Below, piece after piece: positions 6,283 through 13,838 of a DNA stretch of 13,880 bases. The first letter of the stretch is position 1; every line of letters starts with the position of its first letter. The DNA lies in NCBI GenBank assembly GCA_900547015.1, contig URFD01000039.1, positions 1 through 13,880 of the forward strand, in the 5' to 3' direction. The DNA comes from an uncultured Oscillospiraceae bacterium (GTDB lineage: Bacteria; Bacillota; Clostridia; Oscillospirales; Ruminococcaceae). The notes under the pieces are model-generated. The model saw nothing but the letters and a program-made list of their open reading frames with translations, was not told where the DNA came from and searched no databases. Position numbers and translations under genes: made by a program.

Positions 6283-6376
6283 GAACCAGGGGAGCTTGTA
6301 AAGCAGGCTGAGAGGAAGTAATCAAACTTCGACCCGTTGACCTGATTTGGGTAATGCCAACGTAGGGATGTGGATT
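6283..6376 (+). promoter_or_regulatory. TPP riboswitch (THI element)
   Basis: The aptamer shows the hallmark conserved parts in order: GGGGAGC (6289-6295), CTGAGAGGAAG (6308-6318, the pyrimidine-binding turn), a small stem closing with CTTCGACCC, and ACCTGATTTGGGTAATGCC...CGTAGGGA (6340-6368, the pyrophosphate-binding arm). Thiamin pyrophosphate binding is expected to switch off the downstream thiW-thiM-thiE-thiD-thiC operon. A terminator hairpin begins 8 nt after the aptamer, pointing to control by transcription termination. Confidence 0.97.
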
Positions 6377-6383
6377 TTGCGGT

Positions 6384-6419
6384 AAAAGCAGATGCGTCGT
6401 TGGCGTATCTGCTTTTTTT
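6384..6419 (+). terminator. Riboswitch-controlled terminator
   Basis: GCAGATGCG (6388-6396) pairs with CGTATCTGC (6404-6412) with one G-T pair, flanked by four A and followed by seven T, a strong intrinsic terminator between aptamer and thiW. The segment CGTTGGCGT (6398-6406), covering loop and first part of the 3' arm, is complementary to ATGCCAACG (6354-6362) in the aptamer, so the two structures should exclude each other. Between here and thiW lies a further small hairpin (GGTTCG 6447-6452 with CGAACC 6458-6463) without a T run. Confidence 0.92.
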
Positions 6420-6501
6420 GTTTTTTCCATGGCAGGTGTGCCGAGGGGTTCGTGTCCCGAACCGAGCGCCCATTTCAAACAAGAAAAGGAGTGTAGAGAA
6501 A

Positions 6502-7020
6502 ATGAATCGTTCTCGAGTACAAAAATTAGCAATTGCAGGACTACTGACCGCGGTGGCAGTCGTTGGAAGCACCTTCTCCTTCCCGGTATTTGCCTCCAAA
6601 TGCGCGCCGGTCCAGCACATGGTCAATATCCTGTGCGCTGTTTTTCTGGGACCGTGGTACGGAGTGGGAGTTGCCTTCTGCGCGAGCCTCTTCCGCAACC
6701 TGCTGGGCTTGGGCAGCCTGATGGCATTTCCGGGCAGTATGTTCGGTGCTGCTGTGTGCGGTCTGGTTTACCGCAAATTCCAGAAGATTTGGCCTACCTG
6801 CATCGGTGAGGTGCTGGGAACCTCCCTGCTGGGCGGACTGTGTGCATATCCTGTAGCAATTCTTCTGATGGGTGTGAACGCAGGACAGGTTGCATTTTAT
6901 GCTTATATCATTCCATTCTTTGTTTCGACAGCAGGCGGCTCGATTCTGGCAGGAGCAGTCCTGATGGTGATGGAGCGCTCGGGTGTGCTGGGAATGCTCC
7001 AGAAACGCTGCTGTCAGTAA
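6502..7020 (+). CDS. thiW: Thiazole-specific ECF transporter S component ThiW
   Basis: Membrane substrate-binding subunit (172 aa) of an energy-coupling factor transporter, thought to import the thiamin precursor hydroxyethylthiazole. Five to six hydrophobic segments are visible. The family-typical stretch PVFASKCAPVQHMVNILCAVFLGPWYG starts near residue 28, and the protein ends in a short basic tail. The ATG at 6502 has an AAGGAG site about 10 nt upstream; the frame is open further back but that part runs through the terminator. ThiW needs shared ECF ATPases and EcfT, which are not in this window. Linked to thiM 23 nt downstream, which phosphorylates its cargo. Confidence 0.93.
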   Translation: MNRSRVQKLAIAGLLTAVAVVGSTFSFPVFASKCAPVQHMVNILCAVFLGPWYGVGVAFCASLFRNLLGLGSLMAFPGSMFGAAVCGLVYRKFQKIWPTCIGEVLGTSLLGGLCAYPVAILLMGVNAGQVAFYAYIIPFFVSTAGGSILAGAVLMVMERSGVLGMLQKRCCQ

Positions 7021-7043
7021 AAGCGGCAGGGAGGAAATAGCAG

Positions 7044-7865
7044 ATGTTGAGTGAATATCTGGAGCAGTTGCGCCAAAGCGCACCGCGCATCCACTGTATC
7101 ACCAACCATGTGACCTCCAACGATGTGGCAAATCTTCTGTTGGCGTTGGGGGCAAAACCAATCATGGCACAGGACGAGCAGGAGACGGCGCAGGTTGCGG
7201 CGGCGTGCAACGGACTGATGCTGAATATGGGAACTCCTGACAGCGCCCGGATGAGAGCGATGCTGGCGGCGGGCTATCAAGCTAACGAGCTGGGCCTCCC
7301 GGTTGTTCTGGACCCGGTCGGAGTGGGAGCGAGCGACTTTCGCAAGCTGTGGGCAAAGCAGCTGATGGACCAGCTTTCCTTTACTGCGATTCGGGGCAAC
7401 CTTTCGGAGATTCGCACTCTGGCAGGACTGCACACCGAAGCAAGCGGCGTGGATGTGTCGGAGCGGGACCGAGTCTCGGCCGACCAGCTGCCCAAAACGG
7501 CAGCGTGGCTTCAGGAACTGTGCCGCCGCTGGAACACCGTTCTGGTAGTCAGCGGCGAAATCGATTTGGTCTGCGACAGCAAGCGTTGCTTTGCGGTCTG
7601 GAACGGAGACCCCATGATGCAGAGCGTGACCGGAACCGGCTGTCAGCTGACCGCGATGCTGACCGCTTTTTTGGCAGCAAACAGACAGCAGCCGCTCGAA
7701 GCGGCGCTGGCGGCGGTGTGCATGATGGGACTGTCCGGAGAGATTGCCCACAGCCGACTGCTGCCCGGCGAGGGAAGCGGAACCTATCGCAGCAGGATGC
7801 TCGATGCCGCCTTCTGTATGGAGGGCGCAGGGCTGGAACAGGGGGCAAAATATGAATTGCAGTAG
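7044..7865 (+). CDS. thiM: Hydroxyethylthiazole kinase ThiM
   Basis: Phosphorylates 4-methyl-5-(2-hydroxyethyl)thiazole with ATP, the salvage route to the thiazole half of thiamin (273 aa, normal length). Visible are IHCITNHVTSNDVAN (16-30), LDPVGVGAS (89-97), RGNLSEI (117-123) and the catalytic VTGTGCQL (195-202) with C200 and the anion hole of the ribokinase-like fold. A GGGAGG ribosome binding site precedes the ATG. The stop codon lies 14 nt inside thiE, so the two genes overlap and are probably translated in step. Confidence 0.97.
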   Translation: MLSEYLEQLRQSAPRIHCITNHVTSNDVANLLLALGAKPIMAQDEQETAQVAAACNGLMLNMGTPDSARMRAMLAAGYQANELGLPVVLDPVGVGASDFRKLWAKQLMDQLSFTAIRGNLSEIRTLAGLHTEASGVDVSERDRVSADQLPKTAAWLQELCRRWNTVLVVSGEIDLVCDSKRCFAVWNGDPMMQSVTGTGCQLTAMLTAFLAANRQQPLEAALAAVCMMGLSGEIAHSRLLPGEGSGTYRSRMLDAAFCMEGAGLEQGAKYELQ

Positions 7866-8493
7866 AGAGATGATGCGGCTGTATGCCGTGACCGACCGAA
7901 GCTGGCTCAACGGCCAGACCTTATATGAACAGGTGGAACAGGCGCTCAAGGGCGGTGTGACCCTGGTTCAGCTTCGGGAGAAGGGCTTGGGAGCGGAGCA
8001 GTTTTTGCAGGAGGCGCGGCAGATTCAACAGCTGTGCCACCGCTTCGGTGTGCCGCTCATCATCAATGATTCGATTGAAGTAGCACTTGCGGTGGATGCG
8101 GACGGTGTGCATTTGGGTCAGGACGATGCCAATGCAGCACAGGCGCGTCAGCTGCTGGGCAAGGATAAAATCATCGGCGTTTCTGCCCACAATGTGCAGG
8201 AGGCGCTACAAGCGGTACAGGACGGAGCGGACTATCTCGGCTCCGGCGCTGTGTTCGGCAGCGGTACCAAGACGAATGTCAGCACCCTCCCGATGCAGAC
8301 CCTTCGGGAGATATGCAGTGCAGTCCCGATTCCGGTGGTCGCAATCGGCGGCATTACCGAGCAGAATCTCCAACAGCTGTCCGGCAGCGGGATTGCCGGA
8401 GCGGCGGTGGTCAGCGCCATCTTCGCTCAGGAAAACATCGAGGAGGCAGCAATTCGGCTGCGCGGTCTGCTTTCGCAGATGCAGCTGGATTAA
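7852..8493 (+). CDS. thiE: Thiamin-phosphate synthase ThiE
   Basis: Joins HMP pyrophosphate and thiazole phosphate to thiamin phosphate (213 aa, TIM barrel). Conserved parts: LYAVTDR (10-16), VTLVQLREK (36-44), PLIINDSIEVALAVDADGVHLGQDD (68-92), IIGVSAHN (107-114), DYLGSGAVFGSGTKTN (127-142), PVVAIGGIT (161-169) and GAAVVSAIF (183-191). The start at 7852 is chosen for its AGGGGGC site 5-6 nt upstream and because it lies inside thiM; two further ATG codons at 7870 and 7873 are possible but lack a clear ribosome binding site. The frame stays open upstream of 7852 within thiM. Confidence 0.96.
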   Translation: MNCSREMMRLYAVTDRSWLNGQTLYEQVEQALKGGVTLVQLREKGLGAEQFLQEARQIQQLCHRFGVPLIINDSIEVALAVDADGVHLGQDDANAAQARQLLGKDKIIGVSAHNVQEALQAVQDGADYLGSGAVFGSGTKTNVSTLPMQTLREICSAVPIPVVAIGGITEQNLQQLSGSGIAGAAVVSAIFAQENIEEAAIRLRGLLSQMQLD

Positions 8494-8538
8494 ATAAAAA
8501 AATAGGTGCGGCGAATTGGGGGCACCACCTTTCGTCGC

Positions 8539-8560
8539 GGACAGACAGATTAGTCTGTTC
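8539..8560 (+). other. Hairpin in the 111-nt thiE-thiD spacer
   Basis: GGACAGAC (8539-8546) and GTCTGTTC (8553-8560) form an 8-bp stem with one G-T pair and loop AGATTA. Just before it GGTGC (8506-8510) can pair with GCACC (8522-8526). No T run follows, so it is not a terminator. It may be a processing or stability element in the thi mRNA. This is the only sizeable spacer inside the operon. Confidence 0.4.
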
Positions 8561-8604
8561 AAGAAAACGAAATGCTGAGAAGCAATACAGAGAGGAGCTT
8601 TGTT

Positions 8605-9402
8605 ATGGTGACAGCATTGACGATCGCTGGAAGTGACTCCAGCGGAGGCGCCGGAATCCAGGCTGATATCAAGACGATGACCGTTCATGGAGTTTATGCC
8701 ATGAGCGCCATCACCGCCCTGACAGCACAAAACACAACCGGAGTTTCGGGAATCTATGAGGTTTCCCCGGAATTTCTGGCAAAGCAGCTGGACAGCATCT
8801 TTACCGATATTCCGCCCCACGCAGTGAAGGTGGGGATGGTTTCGTCGGCGGAGCTGGTACAGGTAATCGCCCAAAAGCTGCAGGAGTACGGCGCAAAGAA
8901 GATTGTGGTGGACCCGGTCATGGTGTCCACCAGCGGTTCCAGACTCATCAGTGAGGATGCGGTTGAGACGCTCGGACGGGAGCTTTTCCCGATTGCGGAC
9001 CTCTTGACCCCAAACATTCCGGAGGCCGAGGTCCTGACCGGAATGAGCATCCGTACACCAGAGGAGATGGAGCAGGCGGCTCGCCGGATTGGGGAGCGGT
9101 TTGACTGTGCGGTTTTGTGCAAGGGTGGGCATCAGGTCAACAGTGCCAACGATTTTCTCTGGCAGAAATCGGGTGGCTGCTGGTTCTACGGCGAGCGCAT
9201 CCAAAACCCAAATACCCACGGAACAGGATGCACCCTGTCCAGTGCGATTGCAAGCAATCTGGCAAAGGGGCTGACGCTGGAGGAAGCGGTAAAACGGGCA
9301 AAGCAATATCTTTCCGGAGCATTGAGCGCAATGCTGGATTTGGGAAAGGGAAGCGGCCCGCTTGACCATATGTACGCAATTCACAAGATTGATGCAGAAT
9401 AA
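8605..9402 (+). CDS. thiD: HMP/HMP-phosphate kinase ThiD
   Basis: Phosphorylates hydroxymethylpyrimidine phosphate to the pyrophosphate used by ThiE (265 aa, ribokinase-like). Visible are TIAGSDSSGGAGIQADIK (6-23), VYAMSAITALTAQNT (30-44), VDPVMVSTSG (102-111), LLTPNIPEAEVL (133-144), LCKGGH (171-176) and the catalytic NTHGTGCTLSSAIA (203-216) with C209. The start at 8605 is preferred because GAGAGGAG lies 7 nt upstream; an in-frame ATG at 8572 lacks a good site. Ends 27 nt before thiC. Confidence 0.96.
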   Translation: MVTALTIAGSDSSGGAGIQADIKTMTVHGVYAMSAITALTAQNTTGVSGIYEVSPEFLAKQLDSIFTDIPPHAVKVGMVSSAELVQVIAQKLQEYGAKKIVVDPVMVSTSGSRLISEDAVETLGRELFPIADLLTPNIPEAEVLTGMSIRTPEEMEQAARRIGERFDCAVLCKGGHQVNSANDFLWQKSGGCWFYGERIQNPNTHGTGCTLSSAIASNLAKGLTLEEAVKRAKQYLSGALSAMLDLGKGSGPLDHMYAIHKIDAE

Positions 9403-9429
9403 CAGACTGGATGAAAAAGGAGAATGGAT

Positions 9430-10737
9430 ATGGAACGCAATTATGCAACACAGATGGAGGCAGCAAGAAAGGGCATCGTAACCCCGGAACTGGAAATCGT
9501 TGCCAAGAAGGAACAGATGACCGTGGAGGAGCTGATGCCTCTGGTAGCACAGGGCAAGGTCGCCATTCCGGCAAACAAAAATCACCGCTGCCTGAATCCG
9601 GAGGGCATCGGCTCGATGCTGAGAACCAAAATCAATGTCAACCTCGGCGTTTCTCGTGACTGCAAAGACTATGATATCGAGATGCAGAAGGTGATGTCCG
9701 CCGTCGAAATGGGCGCAGAGGCCATCATGGACCTGTCCAGCCACGGCAACACCAGCCCGTTCCGTCAGAAGTTGACAGCAGAATGCCCGGTCATGATTGG
9801 CACCGTGCCGGTTTATGACAGCGTAATCCACTATCAGCGGGATCTGGCAACTCTGTCCGCACAGGACTTTATTGAGGTAGTTCGCCTGCACGCACAGGAG
9901 GGTGTGGACTTTGTAACCCTGCACTGCGGCATTACCAGAAAGACCATCGAGCAGATTCGCAAGCACAAACGCAAGATGAACATCGTTTCCCGAGGCGGCT
10001 CTCTGGTGTTCGCATGGATGTGCATGACCGGCGAGGAAAATCCATTCTATGAATACTATGACGAGATTCTGGATATCTGCCGCGAGTATGACGTCACCAT
10101 CTCTCTGGGCGATGCCTGCCGTCCGGGATGTCTGGCGGATGCAACCGATGTTTGCCAGATTGAAGAGCTGGTTCGTCTGGGCGAGCTGACCAAGCGCGCA
10201 TGGGAAAAGGATGTTCAGGTTATGGTAGAAGGCCCTGGTCATGTACCGATGGACCAGATTGCTGCCAATATGAAGGTGCAGCAGACCATCTGCATGGGCG
10301 CTCCATTTTATGTTCTTGGCCCTCTGGTTACCGATATTGCTCCGGGCTATGACCACATCACAGCAGCAATCGGCGGTGCGATGGCTGCGATGAACGGTGC
10401 AGCCTTCCTGTGCTATGTCACACCGGCAGAGCATCTGGCACTGCCAAATCTGGAGGATGTGAAGCAGGGAATCATCGCTAGCAAGATTGCAGCCCACGCA
10501 GCAGATATTGCCAAAGGGGTGCGCGGTGCAAGAGAGATTGACGACCGGATGGGAGACGCCAGACGCGCTCTGGATTGGGAAGCGCAGTGGAAATGTGCGC
10601 TTGACCCGGAAACCGCAAAAGCCATCCGTGCAGACCGCTCTCCGGAGCATGAGGACACCTGCTCCATGTGCGGAAAGTTCTGTGCAGTCCGCAGCATGAA
10701 CAAGGCACTCAGCGGAGAATATATCGATATTCTGTAA
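9430..10737 (+). CDS. thiC: Phosphomethylpyrimidine synthase ThiC (short form)
   Basis: Radical-SAM enzyme that rearranges aminoimidazole ribotide to HMP phosphate, the pyrimidine half of thiamin. The protein is 435 aa, clearly shorter than the roughly 600-residue long form with an N-terminal extra domain. Visible are KINVNLGVSRDC, MDLSSHGN, GTVPVYDS, HCGITR, SRGGSLVFAWM, LGDACRPGCLADATD, VEGPGHVPMDQI, GPLVTDIAPGYDHITAAIGGA, and the C-terminal cluster-binding CSMCGKFC (C411, C414, C418). The start at 9430 fits the GGAG site 7 nt upstream; the ATG at 9424 is only 1 nt from it. Last gene of the thi operon; a strong terminator follows 20 nt on. Confidence 0.97.
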   Translation: MERNYATQMEAARKGIVTPELEIVAKKEQMTVEELMPLVAQGKVAIPANKNHRCLNPEGIGSMLRTKINVNLGVSRDCKDYDIEMQKVMSAVEMGAEAIMDLSSHGNTSPFRQKLTAECPVMIGTVPVYDSVIHYQRDLATLSAQDFIEVVRLHAQEGVDFVTLHCGITRKTIEQIRKHKRKMNIVSRGGSLVFAWMCMTGEENPFYEYYDEILDICREYDVTISLGDACRPGCLADATDVCQIEELVRLGELTKRAWEKDVQVMVEGPGHVPMDQIAANMKVQQTICMGAPFYVLGPLVTDIAPGYDHITAAIGGAMAAMNGAAFLCYVTPAEHLALPNLEDVKQGIIASKIAAHAADIAKGVRGAREIDDRMGDARRALDWEAQWKCALDPETAKAIRADRSPEHEDTCSMCGKFCAVRSMNKALSGEYIDIL

Positions 10738-10756
10738 TCAGGATATAATAGGAAGA

Positions 10757-10795
10757 AAAAAGCACATACCGCTTTCGGTGCGGTATGTGCTTTTT
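10757..10795. terminator. Bidirectional terminator between thiC and the MFS gene
   Basis: A perfect 16-bp stem (10757-10772 with 10780-10795) with a 7-nt loop. It ends in five T on the plus strand and in six T on the minus strand, so it can stop both the thi operon and the convergent transporter gene, whose stop codon is about 100 nt away. Confidence 0.95.
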
Positions 10796-10893
10796 GTATG
10801 CTCTTTGGAAGATTTGGGCATTTCTTTGTGAAAAAAAGTGGTAGATTTTCATGCGACTGTGCGCTATACTGAATGAGGACAGCGGATATTTTA

Positions 10894-12117
10894 TCAGTGG
10901 GTGTCCGGGATGCGCCGCAGAAGAATGTATCCTGTCACGAAAAGAACCAGCAGGCCGAGGATGCCGTAGCTCGAGGAGCCAAAGGCAAAGGCACAGAAGG
11001 ACAGGATGAGGGGACCGAAGAAGTCCGCGAACTTGCCGAAGATGTCAAAAAATCCGAAGTATTCGTTGGATTCTTTTTTGGGGATGATGCGTCCGAAGTA
11101 GGAGCGGGAAAGCGACTGGATGCCGCCCTGCGCCATTCCGACCACTACCGCCAGTACCCAGAACTCCCAGCTTTGATCCAGCTGGTAGCCGAACAGGCAG
11201 ATGCCGCAGTAGACCAGAATCGAAACGCGGATGACCTTGAGGGTGCCGACCTTTTCCGCAAGCCGTCCGGCCAGAATGGCACAAGGAAAGGCAACGAATT
11301 GGGTCAGCAGGAGCGCCAGAATCATGCTGGAATCGCTGATACCGACCTCACCGCCGTAGGTGGTCGCCATCGAGATGATGGTGTAAACCCCATCGATGTA
11401 ACAGAAATAGGCGATGATGAAGGAAAGCATGGTGGGGTCTTTGCGAATCTTCTTCATGGTTGTGCCGACACGGGAAAAGGCGTGGCGAACCTGATTCTCC
11501 CGCTGCTCCAGATAGTGAATCTGGCGGACATTTTTGAGCAAAGGAATGGTGAGTCCAACCCACCACAGCGCAGTGATGACAAAGGAAATCTGGGTTGCCG
11601 TCTGCGTGGACAGTCCGAACGGACGCAGCAGGATGAGGACAATACCGATGGCAAAGGGAATGCAGCTGCCGATATAGCCCAGCGCATAGCCGTAGGACGA
11701 GACACGGTCCATCCGGTCGTCCGAGGTGACATCCACCAGCATCGAGTCATAAAAGATGTTGCAGGCGCTGTATCCGATGCGGCTGAGAATGACCAGCATC
11801 AGGTAACCGACCCAGTTTCCGGAGAAGGAAAGCAGGAGCAGTCCGGCAACGCCGACAACAAGAAAGACCGAGAACATCTTTTTCTTCATGCCGCGGTAGT
11901 CGGCAAGTGCCCCTAAAAAGGGAGACATCACCGCAAGGATGAGCACCGCAAGCGAGGTGCTCAGACCCCAGATTCCGGTAGCGGAGGCAGCGGAAATATC
12001 CTGCTCGGCAAGGGAACGGAAAAAGATGGGGATGGTGGTTGAAATCAGCATGGTGAAGGCGGAGTTTGCCACATCATATAGAATCCAGCTCTTCTCCTGC
12101 TTGGAAAACGTTGACAT
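10894..12117 (-). CDS. MFS transporter, UMF1 family
   Basis: Integral membrane transporter of the major facilitator superfamily (407 aa, about 12 hydrophobic segments). The N-terminal WILYDVANSAFTM (11-23) is the signature of the UMF1 (Atg22-like) branch, and a loop ADYRGMKKKMF matches the MFS loop 2-3 motif. A second RLAEKVGTLKVI loop marks the start of the second half. Substrate unknown; the UMF1 branch has been little characterised in bacteria. The start at 12117 is chosen for GGAGGG 6 nt upstream; the frame is open ten codons further, without a site. It faces the thi operon tail to tail, has its own promoter and shares only the terminator, so a thiamin role is not implied. Confidence 0.88.
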   Translation of the reverse strand: MSTFSKQEKSWILYDVANSAFTMLISTTIPIFFRSLAEQDISAASATGIWGLSTSLAVLILAVMSPFLGALADYRGMKKKMFSVFLVVGVAGLLLLSFSGNWVGYLMLVILSRIGYSACNIFYDSMLVDVTSDDRMDRVSSYGYALGYIGSCIPFAIGIVLILLRPFGLSTQTATQISFVITALWWVGLTIPLLKNVRQIHYLEQRENQVRHAFSRVGTTMKKIRKDPTMLSFIIAYFCYIDGVYTIISMATTYGGEVGISDSSMILALLLTQFVAFPCAILAGRLAEKVGTLKVIRVSILVYCGICLFGYQLDQSWEFWVLAVVVGMAQGGIQSLSRSYFGRIIPKKESNEYFGFFDIFGKFADFFGPLILSFCAFAFGSSSYGILGLLVLFVTGYILLRRIPDTH

Positions 12118-12159
12118 AAAAAACCCTCCAATAATCAAATGATACACCTGTTACAGCTC

Positions 12160-12188
12160 AATATATCGGATTTTTTCTCGAATGTCAA
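12160..12188 (-). promoter_or_regulatory. Promoter of the MFS gene
   Basis: On the minus strand TTGACA (12188-12183) and TATATT (12165-12160) with 17 nt spacing, about 45 nt before the start codon. The divergent M55 gene begins at 12306; in the 117 nt between, no equally good plus-strand promoter is visible. Confidence 0.75.
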
Positions 12189-12305
12189 TAAGGAGCGGGT
12201 TAAGAACAGGGAAAATTTTAGAAAATGCAAAACAACCGCCTTGTTGTCGGATTTGTCCGGCAGCGGCGGAGTCAATAATTATCAGAAAGAAAGGGTGCAA
12301 CGATT

Positions 12306-13145
12306 ATGAAATTGTATCTGTCTGTCGACATGGAAGGATTGGCAGGAATCACAAACTGGAAGGATGAAACAGAGGAGCGCGAACGCTTCCGCAAGGCAAT
12401 GAACCAGCAGGTAGAGTGGGTTCTGGAGGGCATCGCAGCCAGCCGCCGCAACAGCGAAATCACCAAAATCCTGATTGCTGACTCCCACGGTGGAGGTCAG
12501 AACCTCTCCTATGACCTGAGCGAACGGGACCCAAGAGTATGGCTGGTAAGCGGCAGCCCGCGTCCACAGTACATGATGCCTGCCATGGATGAAAGCTATG
12601 ACCTGGCATTCTTCGTTGGCTATCACGGCGGTGCAGGCGAGCAGGCAAGCTCGATGGACCACACCTATTCCGGTGCTTCGGTTCAGAACGTTTTCATCAA
12701 CGGTAAGCTGATGAACGAATCCACCATCAATGCAGCTTATGCAGGTATTGTCAACAAGACCCCAGTTGGTCTGGTTATCGGTGATTCCGGTTTGGAAAAA
12801 CAGCTCAAGGGCGACGGCATGATGCCTTGGGTTGAGTTTGTCTGCACCAAGGAATCTCTGGCAAGATTTGCAGCAGTTTACAAACCAAAGCCACAGCTCA
12901 GAGAAGAAACCATCGCAGCAGTGAAAAAGGTACTGGATTCGGATTATCAGAATCTGCCACTCTACACCTTTGAGGCTCCATATCACTGCCAGATGGATCT
13001 GACCAACAGCGCAAAATGCGATGTTATTCAGCAGATGCCGGGCATCCAGCGCACCGGAGGCCGCACTCTGGAAATGGACTCCGACTGCTACGCAGACTTG
13101 TTCAATGCAATCCACGGCGTTGCCAGCATGGGCCGTCTGGCATAA
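12306..13145 (+). CDS. M55 family D-aminopeptidase (DppA-like)
   Basis: Cytoplasmic zinc peptidase (279 aa) of family M55; the type member, Bacillus DppA, removes N-terminal D-amino acids from short peptides and forms a ring. Visible are MKLYLSVDMEGLAGIT with D8 and E10, LIADSHGGG (D59, H61), FVGYHG (H107), SSMDHTYSG (H119) and NEST (E138), which match the conserved acidic and histidine positions of the family. Start chosen at the conserved N-terminus; AAAGGG lies about 10 nt upstream. No dipeptide ABC transporter is adjacent, unlike the Bacillus dpp operon. A hydrolase gene follows after 21 nt with its own strong ribosome binding site, so the two form an operon. Confidence 0.92.
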   Translation: MKLYLSVDMEGLAGITNWKDETEERERFRKAMNQQVEWVLEGIAASRRNSEITKILIADSHGGGQNLSYDLSERDPRVWLVSGSPRPQYMMPAMDESYDLAFFVGYHGGAGEQASSMDHTYSGASVQNVFINGKLMNESTINAAYAGIVNKTPVGLVIGDSGLEKQLKGDGMMPWVEFVCTKESLARFAAVYKPKPQLREETIAAVKKVLDSDYQNLPLYTFEAPYHCQMDLTNSAKCDVIQQMPGIQRTGGRTLEMDSDCYADLFNAIHGVASMGRLA

Positions 13146-13166
13146 ACGACAGGAGGCACAGTCAAG

Positions 13167-13694
13167 ATGAAGAAAGCACTGGTCGTTGTGGATTATCAGA
13201 AGGATTTTGTGGATGGGGCTTTGGGATTTCCAAAAGCTGTCGAGCTGGAATCGGTCATCTGCGACAAGATTCAGCAGGCTCGCCGCGAAGGCACCGAGGT
13301 CATCTTTACCTTTGATACCCACGGGGAGGATTATCCGCAGACACAGGAGGGAAGAAATCTCCCGATTCCGCATTGTTACAAAGACAGCGAGGGCTGGCAG
13401 CTGTACGGTGCGGTGGCAGGACTCAGGCAGCCGCAGGATCGCTGCTTTGAAAAGCCTTGCTTTGGCTCGTGGGAGCTGGCAGAGTATGCCAAGGAACAGG
13501 GCTATGAGCAGGTGGAGCTGTGCGGGGTGGTTTCCAATATCTGTGTGCTGTCCAATGCTGTTCTGCTCAAGGCAGCACTGCCGGAGGCCGAGCTGCTGGT
13601 GGATGCGCGGGCAACTGCCAGCAACGACGATGCCATCAATGAAAAGGCACTGGATGTTTTGCAGGGTGTGCAGGTGAAGATTCTGCGCTCCTAA
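13167..13694 (+). CDS. Isochorismatase-family cysteine hydrolase, nicotinamidase-like
   Basis: Cytoplasmic amidase-type hydrolase (175 aa). The catalytic triad positions of the family are visible: D9 in VVVDYQKDF, K96 in EKPCFGS, and C126 in GVVSNICV. D50 and H52 (TFDTHGEDY) and H69 (PIPHC) match the metal-binding residues of nicotinamidases, favouring a PncA-type enzyme (nicotinamide to nicotinate) over a metal-free isochorismatase, but the exact substrate is open. AGGAGG lies 9 nt before the ATG. It follows the M55 peptidase gene closely and is ended by a terminator, so these two proteins are made together. Confidence 0.9.
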   Translation: MKKALVVVDYQKDFVDGALGFPKAVELESVICDKIQQARREGTEVIFTFDTHGEDYPQTQEGRNLPIPHCYKDSEGWQLYGAVAGLRQPQDRCFEKPCFGSWELAEYAKEQGYEQVELCGVVSNICVLSNAVLLKAALPEAELLVDARATASNDDAINEKALDVLQGVQVKILRS

Positions 13695-13710
13695 CCATGA
13701 AACAATCAGG

Positions 13711-13761
13711 GCAGGGTGTCCGATTCAAGCCTGTTGGCGGGATTGGATACCCTGCTTTTTT
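13711..13761 (+). terminator. Terminator of the M55-hydrolase operon
   Basis: GCAGGGTGTCC (13711-13721) pairs with GGATACCCTGC (13745-13755) with one G-T pair over 11 bp, loop 23 nt, followed by six T. It begins 16 nt after the stop codon. Confidence 0.85.
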
Positions 13762-13838
13762 GCGCCTCTTTGTTCAAAAACACCGAAAACAGGGAGTTTT
13801 TCACAGCAATCTTTTTGAGAGGTGTAAAGCAAAATACC

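Noticed and set aside
6370..6501. N-terminal extension of thiW by 44 codons
   Set aside because: It would run through the riboswitch end, the terminator and its T run; the ATG at 6502 has a good ribosome binding site and fits ThiW length.
8206..10650. Very long open minus-strand frame (814 codons) across thiE, thiD and thiC
   Set aside because: It is antisense to three clearly conserved genes, is rich in Cys and His, lacks any recognisable domain and has no promoter or start signal; a codon-bias shadow.
10820..10880. TATACT at 10865 as a plus-strand promoter
   Set aside because: The -35 at 17 nt (TAGATT) is poor and it would only transcribe antisense into the MFS gene; likely chance or a relic.
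12282..13373. 363-codon minus-strand frame opposite the M55 and hydrolase genes
   Set aside because: Antisense shadow of two conserved genes with intact active-site residues; composition is Cys/His/Leu-rich with no domain.
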